Source of the DNA: Chitinophagaceae bacterium | GTDB taxonomy: Bacteria > Bacteroidota > Bacteroidia > Chitinophagales > Chitinophagaceae | Length of the DNA stretch: 64,000 nucleotides | Assembly (NCBI GenBank): GCA_004173235.1 | Contig: SEAC01000023.1 | Location: 61,905 to 125,904 of the forward strand | Direction: 5' to 3' | Shown: positions 27,886 through 37,521 of the stretch, piece after piece | How positions within the stretch are numbered: position 1 is the stretch's first letter | Layout of the letters: each line of letters begins with the position of its first letter | Made by a program: the position numbers and the translations under genes | Notes under the pieces: generated by a model | The model's database searches: none | What the model saw: only the letters and a program-made list of their open reading frames with translations | What the model was told of the DNA's origin: nothing

Positions 27886-28668
27886 TCAATCCCGGTCTCC
27901 GCGGGGCTGCTTTTCTACCAGGTATTTCCAATACCGACGCGGCATGTGCTGCAGGTGCAACTTCGTGTTCTTACGCGCGGGGATGTTCACGCTGTGGAAG
28001 TACTGCTTCCAGAGCTCCTGGTAAAAGGCTTCTTCGGGATCGTACACCGCCGCAAGATCCCTGCCCCCGGCCGTAGCTTCCGCGAACCGTATTTCTACGG
28101 TATGCGTTTCCGAACCGTCGTAGTGCAGCCCATAGCGCCGGCGACTATCGTAGATCACCCAGCGCTGATCGGCATAACGGGCTTCAAAGTGTTTTGCGAT
28201 GAGGGGCAGCACATCGTGCTCCGGATCGATGACGGAATAAAACAAACCATCGGCTGTTTTTTGAAAGCGGACGAATGCTTCCATGCGATGCTGCTCCCTC
28301 CAAACCTTGCGCGCCACCTGCGTCACGATGAGCACATCCGCATTGCTGAAATCTTCTTCCACCGAAGCGTCGTTTGCCAGCACGTGGCGCACGTAGCGGT
28401 ACAGGCTGTTTTCGATGCCGTCGATCTCCGACAGGAAACACTGGTAGATGGCGTGGAGGCTTTCCGCACTGAGCTTGCGCTGGAGCCCCTTCCACACGCG
28501 TGCGCTGTGGCGGGCGTCCATCCGCGCATCGTGCACCCGCTCAAAAAGGTTGCCGCCGAAACGCGTGCATCGCACAATGTCCACGTCGTCGAAACGATAG
28601 TCGTAGGCATCAAACACGGCGCAGAGCCAGCCTTCGAAGGTGCCATCATATAAAATAGTCTGCAGCAT
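27886..28668 (-). CDS. TIGR03915/DUF4130-type putative DNA repair protein
   Basis: ILYDGTFEGWLCAVFDAY N-terminus and C-terminal PRRYWKYLVEKQP; overlaps the radical SAM gene by one base. Confidence 0.8.
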   Translation of the reverse strand: MLQTILYDGTFEGWLCAVFDAYDYRFDDVDIVRCTRFGGNLFERVHDARMDARHSARVWKGLQRKLSAESLHAIYQCFLSEIDGIENSLYRYVRHVLANDASVEEDFSNADVLIVTQVARKVWREQHRMEAFVRFQKTADGLFYSVIDPEHDVLPLIAKHFEARYADQRWVIYDSRRRYGLHYDGSETHTVEIRFAEATAGGRDLAAVYDPEEAFYQELWKQYFHSVNIPARKNTKLHLQHMPRRYWKYLVEKQPRGDRD

Positions 28669-29924
28669 CAGAACATACTCAGTTGCGGTGAGTGATTCGC
28701 CGCGTATTTGCTTTGCGCCGAGCCCACGATGAATCCGCGGATCTGCTCGGGGCTCCAGTCTTTGCGAAAGGCGCCATCCACCTTCATATTAAGAAAGTAG
28801 CGTGCGCGGTTGGTGGCAATGTTGAACTTCTTCAGATGCTCCCAGTCGAGGCGGCGAAAGCGGCGTGCGGCAACGATCTTTTCGGCCGACTTAATGCCGA
28901 TGCCGGGAATGCGCCGGATCAATGCAGGATCAGCCTCGTTGATGTCTATCGGAAATTGCTGCAGGTTGCGCAGGGCCCAATGCAGCTTCGGGTCGATCTG
29001 CTGGTCGAGAAAAGGATCGTCGGCGGTTACAAGCTCCTCGGCCCGGAAGCCATAAAAACGCAGCAGCCAGTCTGCCTGGTACAACCGGTTTTCGCGGATC
29101 ATCGGCACCGGAGTACCGATGGCCGGCAGCCGCCCATCGTTGCTGATGGGCACATACCCGGAATAATACACGCGTTTCAACTTGAGGTCGTGGTAAAAAG
29201 ACTGCGACAATTGTAATATCTGCTGGTCGTTCTCGGATGATGCCCCCACCACGAGTTGCGTGCTCTGGCCTGCGGGAGCGAACAGCGGTGCTTTCGCCAG
29301 CGTCTTGCGCTCGTCGCGGTTAGCGGCAATCGACTCTTTAAGATAAGCCATCGGCCGAAGCACGTCGCCCTGCGTCTTTTGCGGCGCCAGCAGTTTCAGG
29401 CTTTGCTCCGTCGGTAGTTCCATGTTCACCGAAAGGCGATCGGCATACAAGCCTGCCTGGTGCAGCAATTCGGGACTGGCACCTGGGATTGCCTTCAGGT
29501 GAATATACCCATTGAAACGCTCCTCCGTACGCAGCTTCTTCGCTATGCGCACCAATCGCTCCATCGTATCGTCGGGCGAACCGAAGATGCCCGAGCTGAG
29601 GAACAATCCTTCTATGTAATTGCGGCGGTAAAAATTTACGGTGAGATCCACCACTTCCTGCACGGTGAATGCCGCCCGCTTCACATCGTTGCTCTTCCGG
29701 CTTACGCAATAGGCACAATCGAAGATGCAATGATTGGTGAGGAGGATCTTGAGCAGCGAAACGCAGCGTCCATCTTCCGTATAAGCGTGGCAAATGCCCA
29801 TTCCTTCCGCATTGCCCAAACCCTTGTCTTCATTCTTCCGCTTACTGCCGCTGGAACTGCATGAAACGTCATATTTCGCAGCATCCGCCAGGATCGACAG
29901 CTTCTCCAACACACGCTCATTCAT
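28668..29924 (-). CDS. Putative DNA modification/repair radical SAM protein (TIGR03916 type)
   Basis: CIFDCAYC (CX3CX2C) cluster motif; C-terminal helix-hairpin-helix RRIPGIGIKSAEKIVAARR. Confidence 0.85.
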   Translation of the reverse strand: MNERVLEKLSILADAAKYDVSCSSSGSKRKNEDKGLGNAEGMGICHAYTEDGRCVSLLKILLTNHCIFDCAYCVSRKSNDVKRAAFTVQEVVDLTVNFYRRNYIEGLFLSSGIFGSPDDTMERLVRIAKKLRTEERFNGYIHLKAIPGASPELLHQAGLYADRLSVNMELPTEQSLKLLAPQKTQGDVLRPMAYLKESIAANRDERKTLAKAPLFAPAGQSTQLVVGASSENDQQILQLSQSFYHDLKLKRVYYSGYVPISNDGRLPAIGTPVPMIRENRLYQADWLLRFYGFRAEELVTADDPFLDQQIDPKLHWALRNLQQFPIDINEADPALIRRIPGIGIKSAEKIVAARRFRRLDWEHLKKFNIATNRARYFLNMKVDGAFRKDWSPEQIRGFIVGSAQSKYAANHSPQLSMF

Positions 29925-29928
29925 TCTT

Positions 29929-29936
29929 CAAATTTA
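29929..29936 (-). promoter_or_regulatory. Candidate -7 element (TAAATTTG on minus strand)
   Basis: CAAATTTA on plus strand, 4 nt from ATG 29924. Confidence 0.4.
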
Positions 29937-30035
29937 CTAAACAAATTAGCAAGTAAGAGCCGAAACGATACGTATTTAACGGGACCTTTTCTTGTGCAGG
30001 GCTTGTCTGCTTTCCTCGCGCAAAGGTCTAAACAA

Positions 30036-30068
30036 AAAATGCCCTTCTCGCCTGGAGAAGGGCATTTT
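30036..30068. terminator. Intrinsic terminator (bidirectional-looking)
   Basis: aaaatgcccttct-cgcctgg-agaagggcatttt, 13-bp stem. Confidence 0.75.
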
Positions 30069-30088
30069 CGTAGCTCAAAGCCATTTGC

Positions 30089-31651
30089 TTACACAGATTC
30101 GATCGAGAGCTTGGTATATTTTTCCTTTGTGTTGGATTCAACCACCATGATGTGGCCTTCCTTTGCCGGGAGGATATACGTGCGGGTGGAGCCGCTCTTG
30201 TGCGGCACTTCGCGAATCACCTTTCGGCTGTCAACGTTATACAACACAGCTTTATCAGAAGCATCCACAATGAGGTAGTTTGCCTTGCCTTCGCTATTGG
30301 AAACCTTATAGAACGCCTTGCCCGGGAAATATCCGAATCCAGCTTTGTTCGGCACATAACGCGACGGATTGCCCGGGATGGAGCTCGTGAAAGAAATGCG
30401 CCCCAGCGAATCCTGGCGAAGCACCATCGGCGGCATCTCACGCGCCTTATTGAAACCCGTGCCTGCAAGCATGACCGGCACAATGAGCGTCCAGCTGAAT
30501 AGAACGGAAGCAACGATCTTGCCCGGCTGCGCCTTCTTGATGTAAGTAGGTCCTGCGAAGTAGGTGTTGCCCTGGTTGTCGCGGATGGATGCTGCAAACA
30601 CCGGGTAGGCTGCCGCTTCCTGGAACTTTCCATTAGCGGTAATTGCGGGTGCTTTCGAGCCGTCGTTCCAGTAAGAATATACTTCCCGAACCTGGCTGCG
30701 GCGCGGGCCGTTGAGATACATCGAGTACACGCCGGAGTAGTAGCCATTCTTCAGCTGTGCAACCGTTTGAAGCGACTCAGATCCTTTCGTGAGAATGTCG
30801 CCGCTCAACACCGGGCGTCCGGTGCGCGGGTCGTTCTCGAAGCTGATCACGCTGAGCGAATTTCCTTTCTTGTCTTTGAGCGCAATGGCATCGTAAGTGC
30901 TGCCCGTTGCGGCTGCATAACCACGAAGGTTCCAGCCACCCTGGCCGGTGCTGCCACGTTCGCGCGAAATCAGGTACACATCGCTGCCGGTAGTGAGCAT
31001 GTTGAATCCGAAGCCATCGGGCACTTTGGCGCTCCACAGCTCGGTGCCTTTGATGTCGATCACGCGAAGCGTATTCTTTTCCTCGTCACCGAAGAAGCAG
31101 GCGAAGCCTTTGCCCGGAATGTTCTTCATCATCAGGCCGCGCTTGAGGCGCCCCACCACCATCGAACCTTTGACGCTGCGCACGCTGGCTACTTCGTCTT
31201 TGATTGCAAGGTCTACGGGAATCGAAGAGCTGTGGAGGATTTCCCCTTTAAGATTCACCAGCTGTGTGTACACTGCATTGCTGCCGTCCATCGCTTTGCG
31301 GATCTTCTTCATGCTGGTATTCTTCACGTCGGCGATGTCTGACTTCACGTAAGCAAGACAAAGAATATCCTGCTCAAAGGATACGTCGAGCAGCTCGAGG
31401 TTCTTGTCTTTGAAATTGAGCTTGCCGATGTCGTTCAGGTTTTCATCCATGATGGTAACCTGGTAGTTGAACGAATCCTTGTTCACTTTCTCAAGCTGCG
31501 TAAAGGCAAGGTAGCCAATGAGCGACTCGTCTTGTGTGATCAGTTTGAATTGCGTGGAGATCTCGCTGCTTACCTCGCGGAATACTTTCGATTGAGCGTG
31601 GGCACCGGCCATGCCGAGGAGCAAAGCCATGCTCAGAATGATACGTTTCAT
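30089..31651 (-). CDS. Hypothetical secreted protein
   Basis: Signal peptide MKRIILSMALLLGMAGAHAQ; 520 aa. Confidence 0.75.
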   Translation of the reverse strand: MKRIILSMALLLGMAGAHAQSKVFREVSSEISTQFKLITQDESLIGYLAFTQLEKVNKDSFNYQVTIMDENLNDIGKLNFKDKNLELLDVSFEQDILCLAYVKSDIADVKNTSMKKIRKAMDGSNAVYTQLVNLKGEILHSSSIPVDLAIKDEVASVRSVKGSMVVGRLKRGLMMKNIPGKGFACFFGDEEKNTLRVIDIKGTELWSAKVPDGFGFNMLTTGSDVYLISRERGSTGQGGWNLRGYAAATGSTYDAIALKDKKGNSLSVISFENDPRTGRPVLSGDILTKGSESLQTVAQLKNGYYSGVYSMYLNGPRRSQVREVYSYWNDGSKAPAITANGKFQEAAAYPVFAASIRDNQGNTYFAGPTYIKKAQPGKIVASVLFSWTLIVPVMLAGTGFNKAREMPPMVLRQDSLGRISFTSSIPGNPSRYVPNKAGFGYFPGKAFYKVSNSEGKANYLIVDASDKAVLYNVDSRKVIREVPHKSGSTRTYILPAKEGHIMVVESNTKEKYTKLSIESV

Positions 31652-31667
31652 GTGCGTATAGTGGTAT

Positions 31668-33143
31668 TTATTTGACAAAGTGATCTGCAAATTCGCCGTA
31701 CATGCTGGCGCCGAATTGCGTTAAGAAATTTTTTGCGGCGGCCTGCTTGTCTTTCGTGGTGCCGTCTTTTTCGAGCAGCACGGTAAACAGTGGCCGCAGG
31801 CCCTTTGCATCGGCAGGAAGCTCGTTCCAAAAGGGTTGCCCGGCCAGTTCGCGCGTCATCTCGGCAAGGCGCTCGCGGGGCAGCTGCTCCAGCATCGTCT
31901 GCAATTCGAAATAAGAGGTGGAGACGTTTTCCTTGGGCTGGATGTTGATCGCATTGAAGCGGCTCAGCACATTGTCGGCATACTGAACCCCGGCGAACAC
32001 GTTGTAGAACATAAAGCGATACCAGGCATCGGTTGCACCCCGGTCCTGCGCAAGCATCACCCGGTAAAGGCATGCCGTCAGGCTCTGGTTGTCGTACAGG
32101 TTCCATATGATCATCCGCTGTGCGCGTTCCACGAGGGCGGCAGGCACAGCAGTTTTTGTGGTCGCATCCGACCAGGCTTTGGTCTGCTCGTACCGGTCTT
32201 TGCAATCCGGGTGCGTCTTCAGCGAATCGGCCAGCTCGTTGGACTTCTGAAAGCTGTAGTTCTTGCCGGATAGGCCCTTACCCCGTTTTTGCGACCACGA
32301 TGCTTCGAAGGGAAGGCCCTGAGTTGTGAAATAGGTGGCGAGGGGTTGCTTAAGCACCTGCTGGTAGGGCATGTCTACGCTGTCGAGCCGTAGAAATACG
32401 GATGCATCGAAAGCGATCTGGGCGTTGCGGAGAAGCGTCACGGCAAGCGAATCGGCTTCGTGCTCATGGTAGCGGCTGTGGCGTGTGCGGCTGAAGGTGA
32501 ATGCCTCCATGACTTTTTTGAGACGCGTGTAGCGCTCGTAACGCGAATCCAGCACCTCATTGAGTGTCTTTTTATACTCCTCCGACGTGAGCCACTCTGC
32601 ACGCTCGCGCATCGAACGATCCGCATGGCCGAGAATATCGTGCGCCAGCTCGTGGGCAAGCACCAGGGCCACCTCCTCGCGGCTGCCCGCAAAGGTTACG
32701 AGGCCCAGGTTGACGGCAATAAGGCCACCGCCGATCGAATAGGCGTTCACGGCAGACGAGCGGTCAATAAGCAGCGTAGGCTTTTTCGGTAGCAAGGTCT
32801 TGTTGCCGGCTTGCAGCTGCGACAGCAAGCCATCGAGGTATTGATACATCTCGGGCTCACGCACGAAATTCTTGTCGTTGATGGCGCCCACGATGAACTC
32901 GGTTCGCTGGTCCCAGAACTCTTTGTATTGCTTCTGCGTTTCCTTGTTCTTATAAACCGCAGGCACCACCCAATACTTCTTCAGCGAATCGCGCAGCGCT
33001 GCATAGGCACGATGCGACAAAACCGCGTAATCGTAGGGGTTGCGCACCTGCGCCTGCACACCTTGCGCAGGTGCAAAAACGGGCAAAAGAAGCAGGAAAA
33101 ATACTTTCGGGAGGGTCCGGAAAGAGAGATGACGGAAGGGCAC
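31668..33143 (-). CDS. M48-family zinc metalloprotease, secreted
   Basis: VLAHELAHDILGH (HExxH) and HEHEADSLAV; start codon GTG in the ORF track. Confidence 0.88.
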   Translation of the reverse strand: MPFRHLSFRTLPKVFFLLLLPVFAPAQGVQAQVRNPYDYAVLSHRAYAALRDSLKKYWVVPAVYKNKETQKQYKEFWDQRTEFIVGAINDKNFVREPEMYQYLDGLLSQLQAGNKTLLPKKPTLLIDRSSAVNAYSIGGGLIAVNLGLVTFAGSREEVALVLAHELAHDILGHADRSMRERAEWLTSEEYKKTLNEVLDSRYERYTRLKKVMEAFTFSRTRHSRYHEHEADSLAVTLLRNAQIAFDASVFLRLDSVDMPYQQVLKQPLATYFTTQGLPFEASWSQKRGKGLSGKNYSFQKSNELADSLKTHPDCKDRYEQTKAWSDATTKTAVPAALVERAQRMIIWNLYDNQSLTACLYRVMLAQDRGATDAWYRFMFYNVFAGVQYADNVLSRFNAINIQPKENVSTSYFELQTMLEQLPRERLAEMTRELAGQPFWNELPADAKGLRPLFTVLLEKDGTTKDKQAAAKNFLTQFGASMYGEFADHFVK

Positions 33144-33191
33144 GCAGTTAGGTTTTGAGCGTGCAAAGTAAGATTATTCCTTAATATGTCG

Positions 33192-33869
33192 TCAGTCGCC
33201 CGTCTGCGAATCCGGCGCTTCCACGGGCTTCGACTGTGGCGATCCTTTTTGGCGCAGGAAGATGGTGAGCACGATCATCGCAAAAACCGAAAGAAACTCG
33301 CTTTGCCAGTTCTGGAACGATTCGAACCAGAACTTGCTGTTGCCCAGGTATTGAAAGGCGGTTTCGCCGGCCTTGCCATCCAGGCTTTGCTGCTTGTTGA
33401 AATTTTGCCAGCTGCCCAGCCAATGCAGAAGAAAAGAAAAAAGGAACAGGCCGAACAGCGCGATGCTCAACGAGTTCTCGTATACTTTCAGCACCCACCC
33501 ACCCCGCTTTACGGGCCAGGGGGCATCGTCGGGCACCGGTTGCGGCTCTTCGTCCACGTCGGCGCTGTCTTTATCCGGATCTTTCGACTCAGAGGAGCCT
33601 TTCTGATAGAGAAATGCCGTGAGCAGCACGAACATGCCCATTTGCAGGAACTCGCTCTCCCAGTTTTCGAAGGTAGCTTCTATGAAATGCCCCGTGCCGA
33701 GGTATTGCAGCAGCCCGAGTGCGGCCGCGCCTTTTTCGGTCAGCTCTTCGTTGTGCTGGTGCCAGCCGGTATAGATCTGCCCGACCCAGGTGACCAGGAA
33801 GATCGCTAGCGCTACCAGCGAAAGGCCGTTGTGGTGCCAGAATTTATTCTTGGGCTTTTTCTGTTTCAT
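33192..33869 (-). CDS. DUF6766-like membrane protein
   Basis: Two internally similar halves (WESEFLQMGMFVLLTAFLYQKGS and WQSEFLSVFAMIVLTIFLRQKGS). Confidence 0.7.
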   Translation of the reverse strand: MKQKKPKNKFWHHNGLSLVALAIFLVTWVGQIYTGWHQHNEELTEKGAAALGLLQYLGTGHFIEATFENWESEFLQMGMFVLLTAFLYQKGSSESKDPDKDSADVDEEPQPVPDDAPWPVKRGGWVLKVYENSLSIALFGLFLFSFLLHWLGSWQNFNKQQSLDGKAGETAFQYLGNSKFWFESFQNWQSEFLSVFAMIVLTIFLRQKGSPQSKPVEAPDSQTGD

Positions 33870-33923
33870 AGCTATGCGGTGGATGCTTTCGGTAAGTTAT
33901 ACAAACCGGGTGCCACCGCCGGG

Positions 33924-34742
33924 CTAAAGTCCGTAGTGTTTCCGGATCATCTTGTCGAAGCGGCCGGAAGGCAGCAACCGTTTCAGCAGCACCGATAGTT
34001 TTTCGATCGGCCTGCCCAGCCGGTAGAGGCGCTTGAGGCGCGGGGCCGCGATGATCTCCGCAACAAGCTGTGCAAATGCAAGTGGCGGCATGCCGTTCTC
34101 CACACTTTCGTCGATGAGGCGGTACGTGTGTTCGAAGGATGCGCGGTAGGGGCTGTCCTGCTCAAGGTCTACGCGGATGCGGTTCTTATTGATATCCGTG
34201 CGCACGCCGCCGGGCTGCACGATACAGGCCTGAATGCCGAAGGGCGCAAGCTCGGTGCGCAATGCCTCGGTAAGGCGGTCAACGGCGGCTTTGCTCGCGC
34301 TATAGAGGCCGCGATACGGCAGTCCCATTTCCGAGCCAATGGAAGAGATGTTTATGATCTTGCCGCTTTTCTGAAGCCGCATTTGCGGGAGCACCGCCTG
34401 GCAGGTGCGGAGCACGCCCACCACGTTCGTTTCGAGCACCCGCTGCACGTCGGATATGGAGAGTTCCTCCACCGGGCCTGCAATGCCCAGACCGGCATTG
34501 TTGATGAGCACGTCGATGCGTCCCTCCTTTCCAACGATGCGCGCAAGGGCCGTAGAAATACTGGAAGCGTTGGTCACATCCATATTCACCGTGTTGAACG
34601 GCTTGTCCGTACCCTCAATGCTGCGGGCCGTTCCATACACGCGATGCCCTGCCGCGGCGAGATGACGGGCCATTTCTTCGCCGAGGCCGCTGGACGCGCC
34701 GGTAATGAGGATTACTTTACCTGTTTTGCTTTCTTGATTCAC
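33924..34742 (-). CDS. SDR family oxidoreductase
   Basis: ILITGASSGLGEEMA, NNAGLG, YSASKAAVD. Confidence 0.92.
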   Translation of the reverse strand: MNQESKTGKVILITGASSGLGEEMARHLAAAGHRVYGTARSIEGTDKPFNTVNMDVTNASSISTALARIVGKEGRIDVLINNAGLGIAGPVEELSISDVQRVLETNVVGVLRTCQAVLPQMRLQKSGKIINISSIGSEMGLPYRGLYSASKAAVDRLTEALRTELAPFGIQACIVQPGGVRTDINKNRIRVDLEQDSPYRASFEHTYRLIDESVENGMPPLAFAQLVAEIIAAPRLKRLYRLGRPIEKLSVLLKRLLPSGRFDKMIRKHYGL

Positions 34743-34795
34743 GGCGTAAAGGTCTCTAAAATACCAGCAATGAAAACACTTGTATTTGTGGAAAC

Positions 34796-34824
34796 GAAAA
34801 AGCCCCCTGCGCTACGCAAGGGGC
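34796..34824 (-). terminator. Intrinsic terminator of the PUL operon
   Basis: Minus strand ggccccttgcgtagcgcagggggctttttc just after the GH16 gene. Confidence 0.75.
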
Positions 34825-34843
34825 CGTCTCAACACACACATAC

Positions 34844-36037
34844 TTATTGATAAACGCGGATATAATCCACTATAAGCCATTGAGGGAAGCGCGTGGCCGG
34901 GTCGGGATCGCCGGGCCAGTTGCCGCCAACCGCGAGGTTGAAGATGAGAAAGAACTGCTCGTTGAAAGGCCAGTTGGCCGTGCCCACATCCACCTTGTTG
35001 ACGGTGGAATAAACAGCGCCGTCCACCAGCCACTTGATCTGGTCCTGTTTCCATTCAAGCGAGAACACGTGGAATTCGTCGTTGAAAGTGGCACCTCCCG
35101 GCAGCGAGAAGCTGCGCGAGATCTGCGTGCTGTTGGGGCCGGGCCCATAGTGCAGCGTACCATACACTTTACCGGGCTCGTGCCCTACCAGCTCCATCAG
35201 GTCGATCTCGCCGCTGCGGGGCCATCCGCCGAAAACGTTGTTTTGCGGCAGCAGCCATAGTGCCGGCCAGATGCCTTTGCCGCGGGGCAGCTTCGCACGG
35301 ATATCGATGCGACCATACTGGAAGTTTTTCTTACCCGACGTAAGGATCTTGGACGAAGTATAGCCCCTACCGCCATAGGCTTCCGGACGTGCTTCGATAA
35401 GCATCTTTCCATCCTGGAAAAAAAGGTTCTCCGGGCGATCGGTGTAGTACTCCAGTTCGTTGTTGCCCCAGCCGCACAGGTTCGGGCAACCATCGCCGTT
35501 CTGGTTGGTCCACCACGTTGTGTTGAGCGCGTTGCTGTTGAATTCATCGCTCCATGCCAGCGTGTAGCCCGTATAGCTCGTGGGAGCGTCATAGCCGCTG
35601 TTGGTGAAGGGCACACGCGTATCGTCGTTGGTAAGCGTTACAGTGGCTGTGCCTCTGTAGATGCTTGCGCCCGATGCATTGCTCAGGATCACCTGGAAGC
35701 TCTCATCGCCTTCGCGCGCATCATCGCCGTTGACGTTGATCTGGATCTGCTTTTCGGTTTCACCAGCAGCAAAGCTCACGCTGCCGCCGGAAACCGCGGT
35801 GTAGTCGTCCGTCGCCAGCGCCGATCCATCCTGTGTGCGGTATTGCACGGTCACCGTGCCGGATGCCGCCTTGTCGAGCGAAACGCGCAGCGCGAGCGTG
35901 CCCGGTGCGGAGCCTTCGGCGCGGGAAGCATCATCGATTGAAAGTTGCGGGGCGGGCGTATTGCCGCCGCCGGAGCTGCCGTTTTTCTTGCAGGCCATTG
36001 CGGCCAGGAGAAGGAGGGGGAGGAAATTCATTTTCAT
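34844..36037 (-). CDS. GH16 family beta-glucanase (laminarinase-like) lipoprotein with Calx-beta-like domain
   Basis: GEIDLMELVGHEPGKVYGTLHYG catalytic motif; lipobox LLLLAAMACKK; Calx-beta-like AAGETEKQIQINVNGDDAREGDESFQVIL. Confidence 0.9.
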   Translation of the reverse strand: MKMNFLPLLLLAAMACKKNGSSGGGNTPAPQLSIDDASRAEGSAPGTLALRVSLDKAASGTVTVQYRTQDGSALATDDYTAVSGGSVSFAAGETEKQIQINVNGDDAREGDESFQVILSNASGASIYRGTATVTLTNDDTRVPFTNSGYDAPTSYTGYTLAWSDEFNSNALNTTWWTNQNGDGCPNLCGWGNNELEYYTDRPENLFFQDGKMLIEARPEAYGGRGYTSSKILTSGKKNFQYGRIDIRAKLPRGKGIWPALWLLPQNNVFGGWPRSGEIDLMELVGHEPGKVYGTLHYGPGPNSTQISRSFSLPGGATFNDEFHVFSLEWKQDQIKWLVDGAVYSTVNKVDVGTANWPFNEQFFLIFNLAVGGNWPGDPDPATRFPQWLIVDYIRVYQ

Positions 36038-36059
36038 ATTCACGTTTCGTTCGTTTCGA

Positions 36060-37517
36060 TTACCAAACATAAGTGCAGGCCGCGCCCGACTCGAGCACCG
36101 CAGTGGCCCACTGGCCACGGTAGCGGATGTTGAAAGCCTGCGAAGTGGGACCATCGTTGAGCATAAGCAGCACTTTCTTCCCATCCGGGCGGCGGAATGC
36201 CACGCCATTCAGGTTGCCGCTGTTGGTGGAGGCAATGCGCACCGAGCCCGGAGGCACGAAGCGCGAAGCCTGCGCAATGATGTAGTACGATACATTGCGG
36301 GTAACCACGCCGCCGCTGATGGTAAGCGCTCCTTTACAAACGTCGCAACCACCGGGCGTGTGCGGGCCGTAGGAAGCATCGTTGGCGAGATTCCATTCGA
36401 GCGTGTTGCGGCTCCAGTTGCGCATCGAACCGATCACTACGTTGCGGAGGTGCCAACGCAGGTCGCCGGCGAAAGTGCCGTTCGACGCAGTGTACTGCTC
36501 GGTGAAATAGACGTTGCGGTCGGGATGTGCATTATGCACCTGCGAAAGCGCACTGATGTCGCCGCCGTATAGGTGGAATGCGGATCCGTCGATGTACGCC
36601 TTCGCCGCTGCATCGTTGAGCACGTCGATCGGGTAGTCGGGGCGATCGCAGTTATGGTCCCACACGATGATCTTCGTGCTGAGGCCCGCAGCCTGGAACC
36701 CAGGCCCGAGGTGGTTCTTCACAAAGTCCGCCTGCTGCGCTGCCGTCATCACCATGCTTGGGTTGTTGCCGCCGTGCAACGGTTCATTCTGAATGGTGAT
36801 GGCCTGCACGGGCAAGCCGCGTTGCTGCATCGCCTGCAGGTACTTTACAAAGTATTGCGCGTAGGATGCGTAGTGCTGCGGCTTCAGGCTGCCACCCACG
36901 CTGCTGCCGTTGTCTTTCATCCAGGCCGGTGCCGACCAGGGAGAAGCAAGGAGTTGCAGCGATGGATTGATTGCGCGGATCTCCTGCAGCAGCGGAAGCA
37001 GGCTTTGCTCTTCGCGGGTGATGCTGAATTGCTGCAGCGTTGGGTCCGTTTGTCCCGCGGGCATATCGTCGTACGAATACACCGAAGCACTCAGGTCGGA
37101 AGCACCAATGCTGATGCGTAGGTAGCTCACGTGCAAGGCGCCGTCGTCGGCGGAGAACAGCTCGCGCAGCAAAGGAGCACGTGTAGCGGCGGGGAGTGAC
37201 ATCAACAGGTCGGCGCTTCCGCCCGTTAGGGTGTAGCCGAAGCCATCCACTGTTTGATATGACTGCGCAGAATCGACGTCGATATTCGGATACGCGTTGG
37301 CATTTGTTGAGAGGGTAAGCGGCACGGCCAGCGGCTCCATTAGGCGGTTGCCGTCGGCGGTGGTCAGCCACCCTGCGATGGCAGGTCCGGAAGGCCCGGA
37401 GGGCTGGGGAACACTGCCCCCGCCCCCACCAGCCGACCCGGTGCTTTTCTTGGCGCAACCACCCGCCAGGGCAAGTACGCCGCAAATTGCAAGACCGTAG
37501 AAATACAGGCGTTTCAT
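36060..37517 (-). CDS. GH30 family glycosidase lipoprotein
   Basis: QTVDGFGYTLTGGSADLLMSL, LLASPWSAPAWMKDN, ITIQNEP, VYFTEQY. Confidence 0.9.
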   Translation of the reverse strand: MKRLYFYGLAICGVLALAGGCAKKSTGSAGGGGGSVPQPSGPSGPAIAGWLTTADGNRLMEPLAVPLTLSTNANAYPNIDVDSAQSYQTVDGFGYTLTGGSADLLMSLPAATRAPLLRELFSADDGALHVSYLRISIGASDLSASVYSYDDMPAGQTDPTLQQFSITREEQSLLPLLQEIRAINPSLQLLASPWSAPAWMKDNGSSVGGSLKPQHYASYAQYFVKYLQAMQQRGLPVQAITIQNEPLHGGNNPSMVMTAAQQADFVKNHLGPGFQAAGLSTKIIVWDHNCDRPDYPIDVLNDAAAKAYIDGSAFHLYGGDISALSQVHNAHPDRNVYFTEQYTASNGTFAGDLRWHLRNVVIGSMRNWSRNTLEWNLANDASYGPHTPGGCDVCKGALTISGGVVTRNVSYYIIAQASRFVPPGSVRIASTNSGNLNGVAFRRPDGKKVLLMLNDGPTSQAFNIRYRGQWATAVLESGAACTYVW

Positions 37518-37521
37518 AGTA

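Noticed and set aside
34768-34790. Possible TAnnTTTG promoter (cttgtatttgtgg)
   Set aside because: Spacing does not match TAnnTTTG and no suitable downstream plus-strand gene
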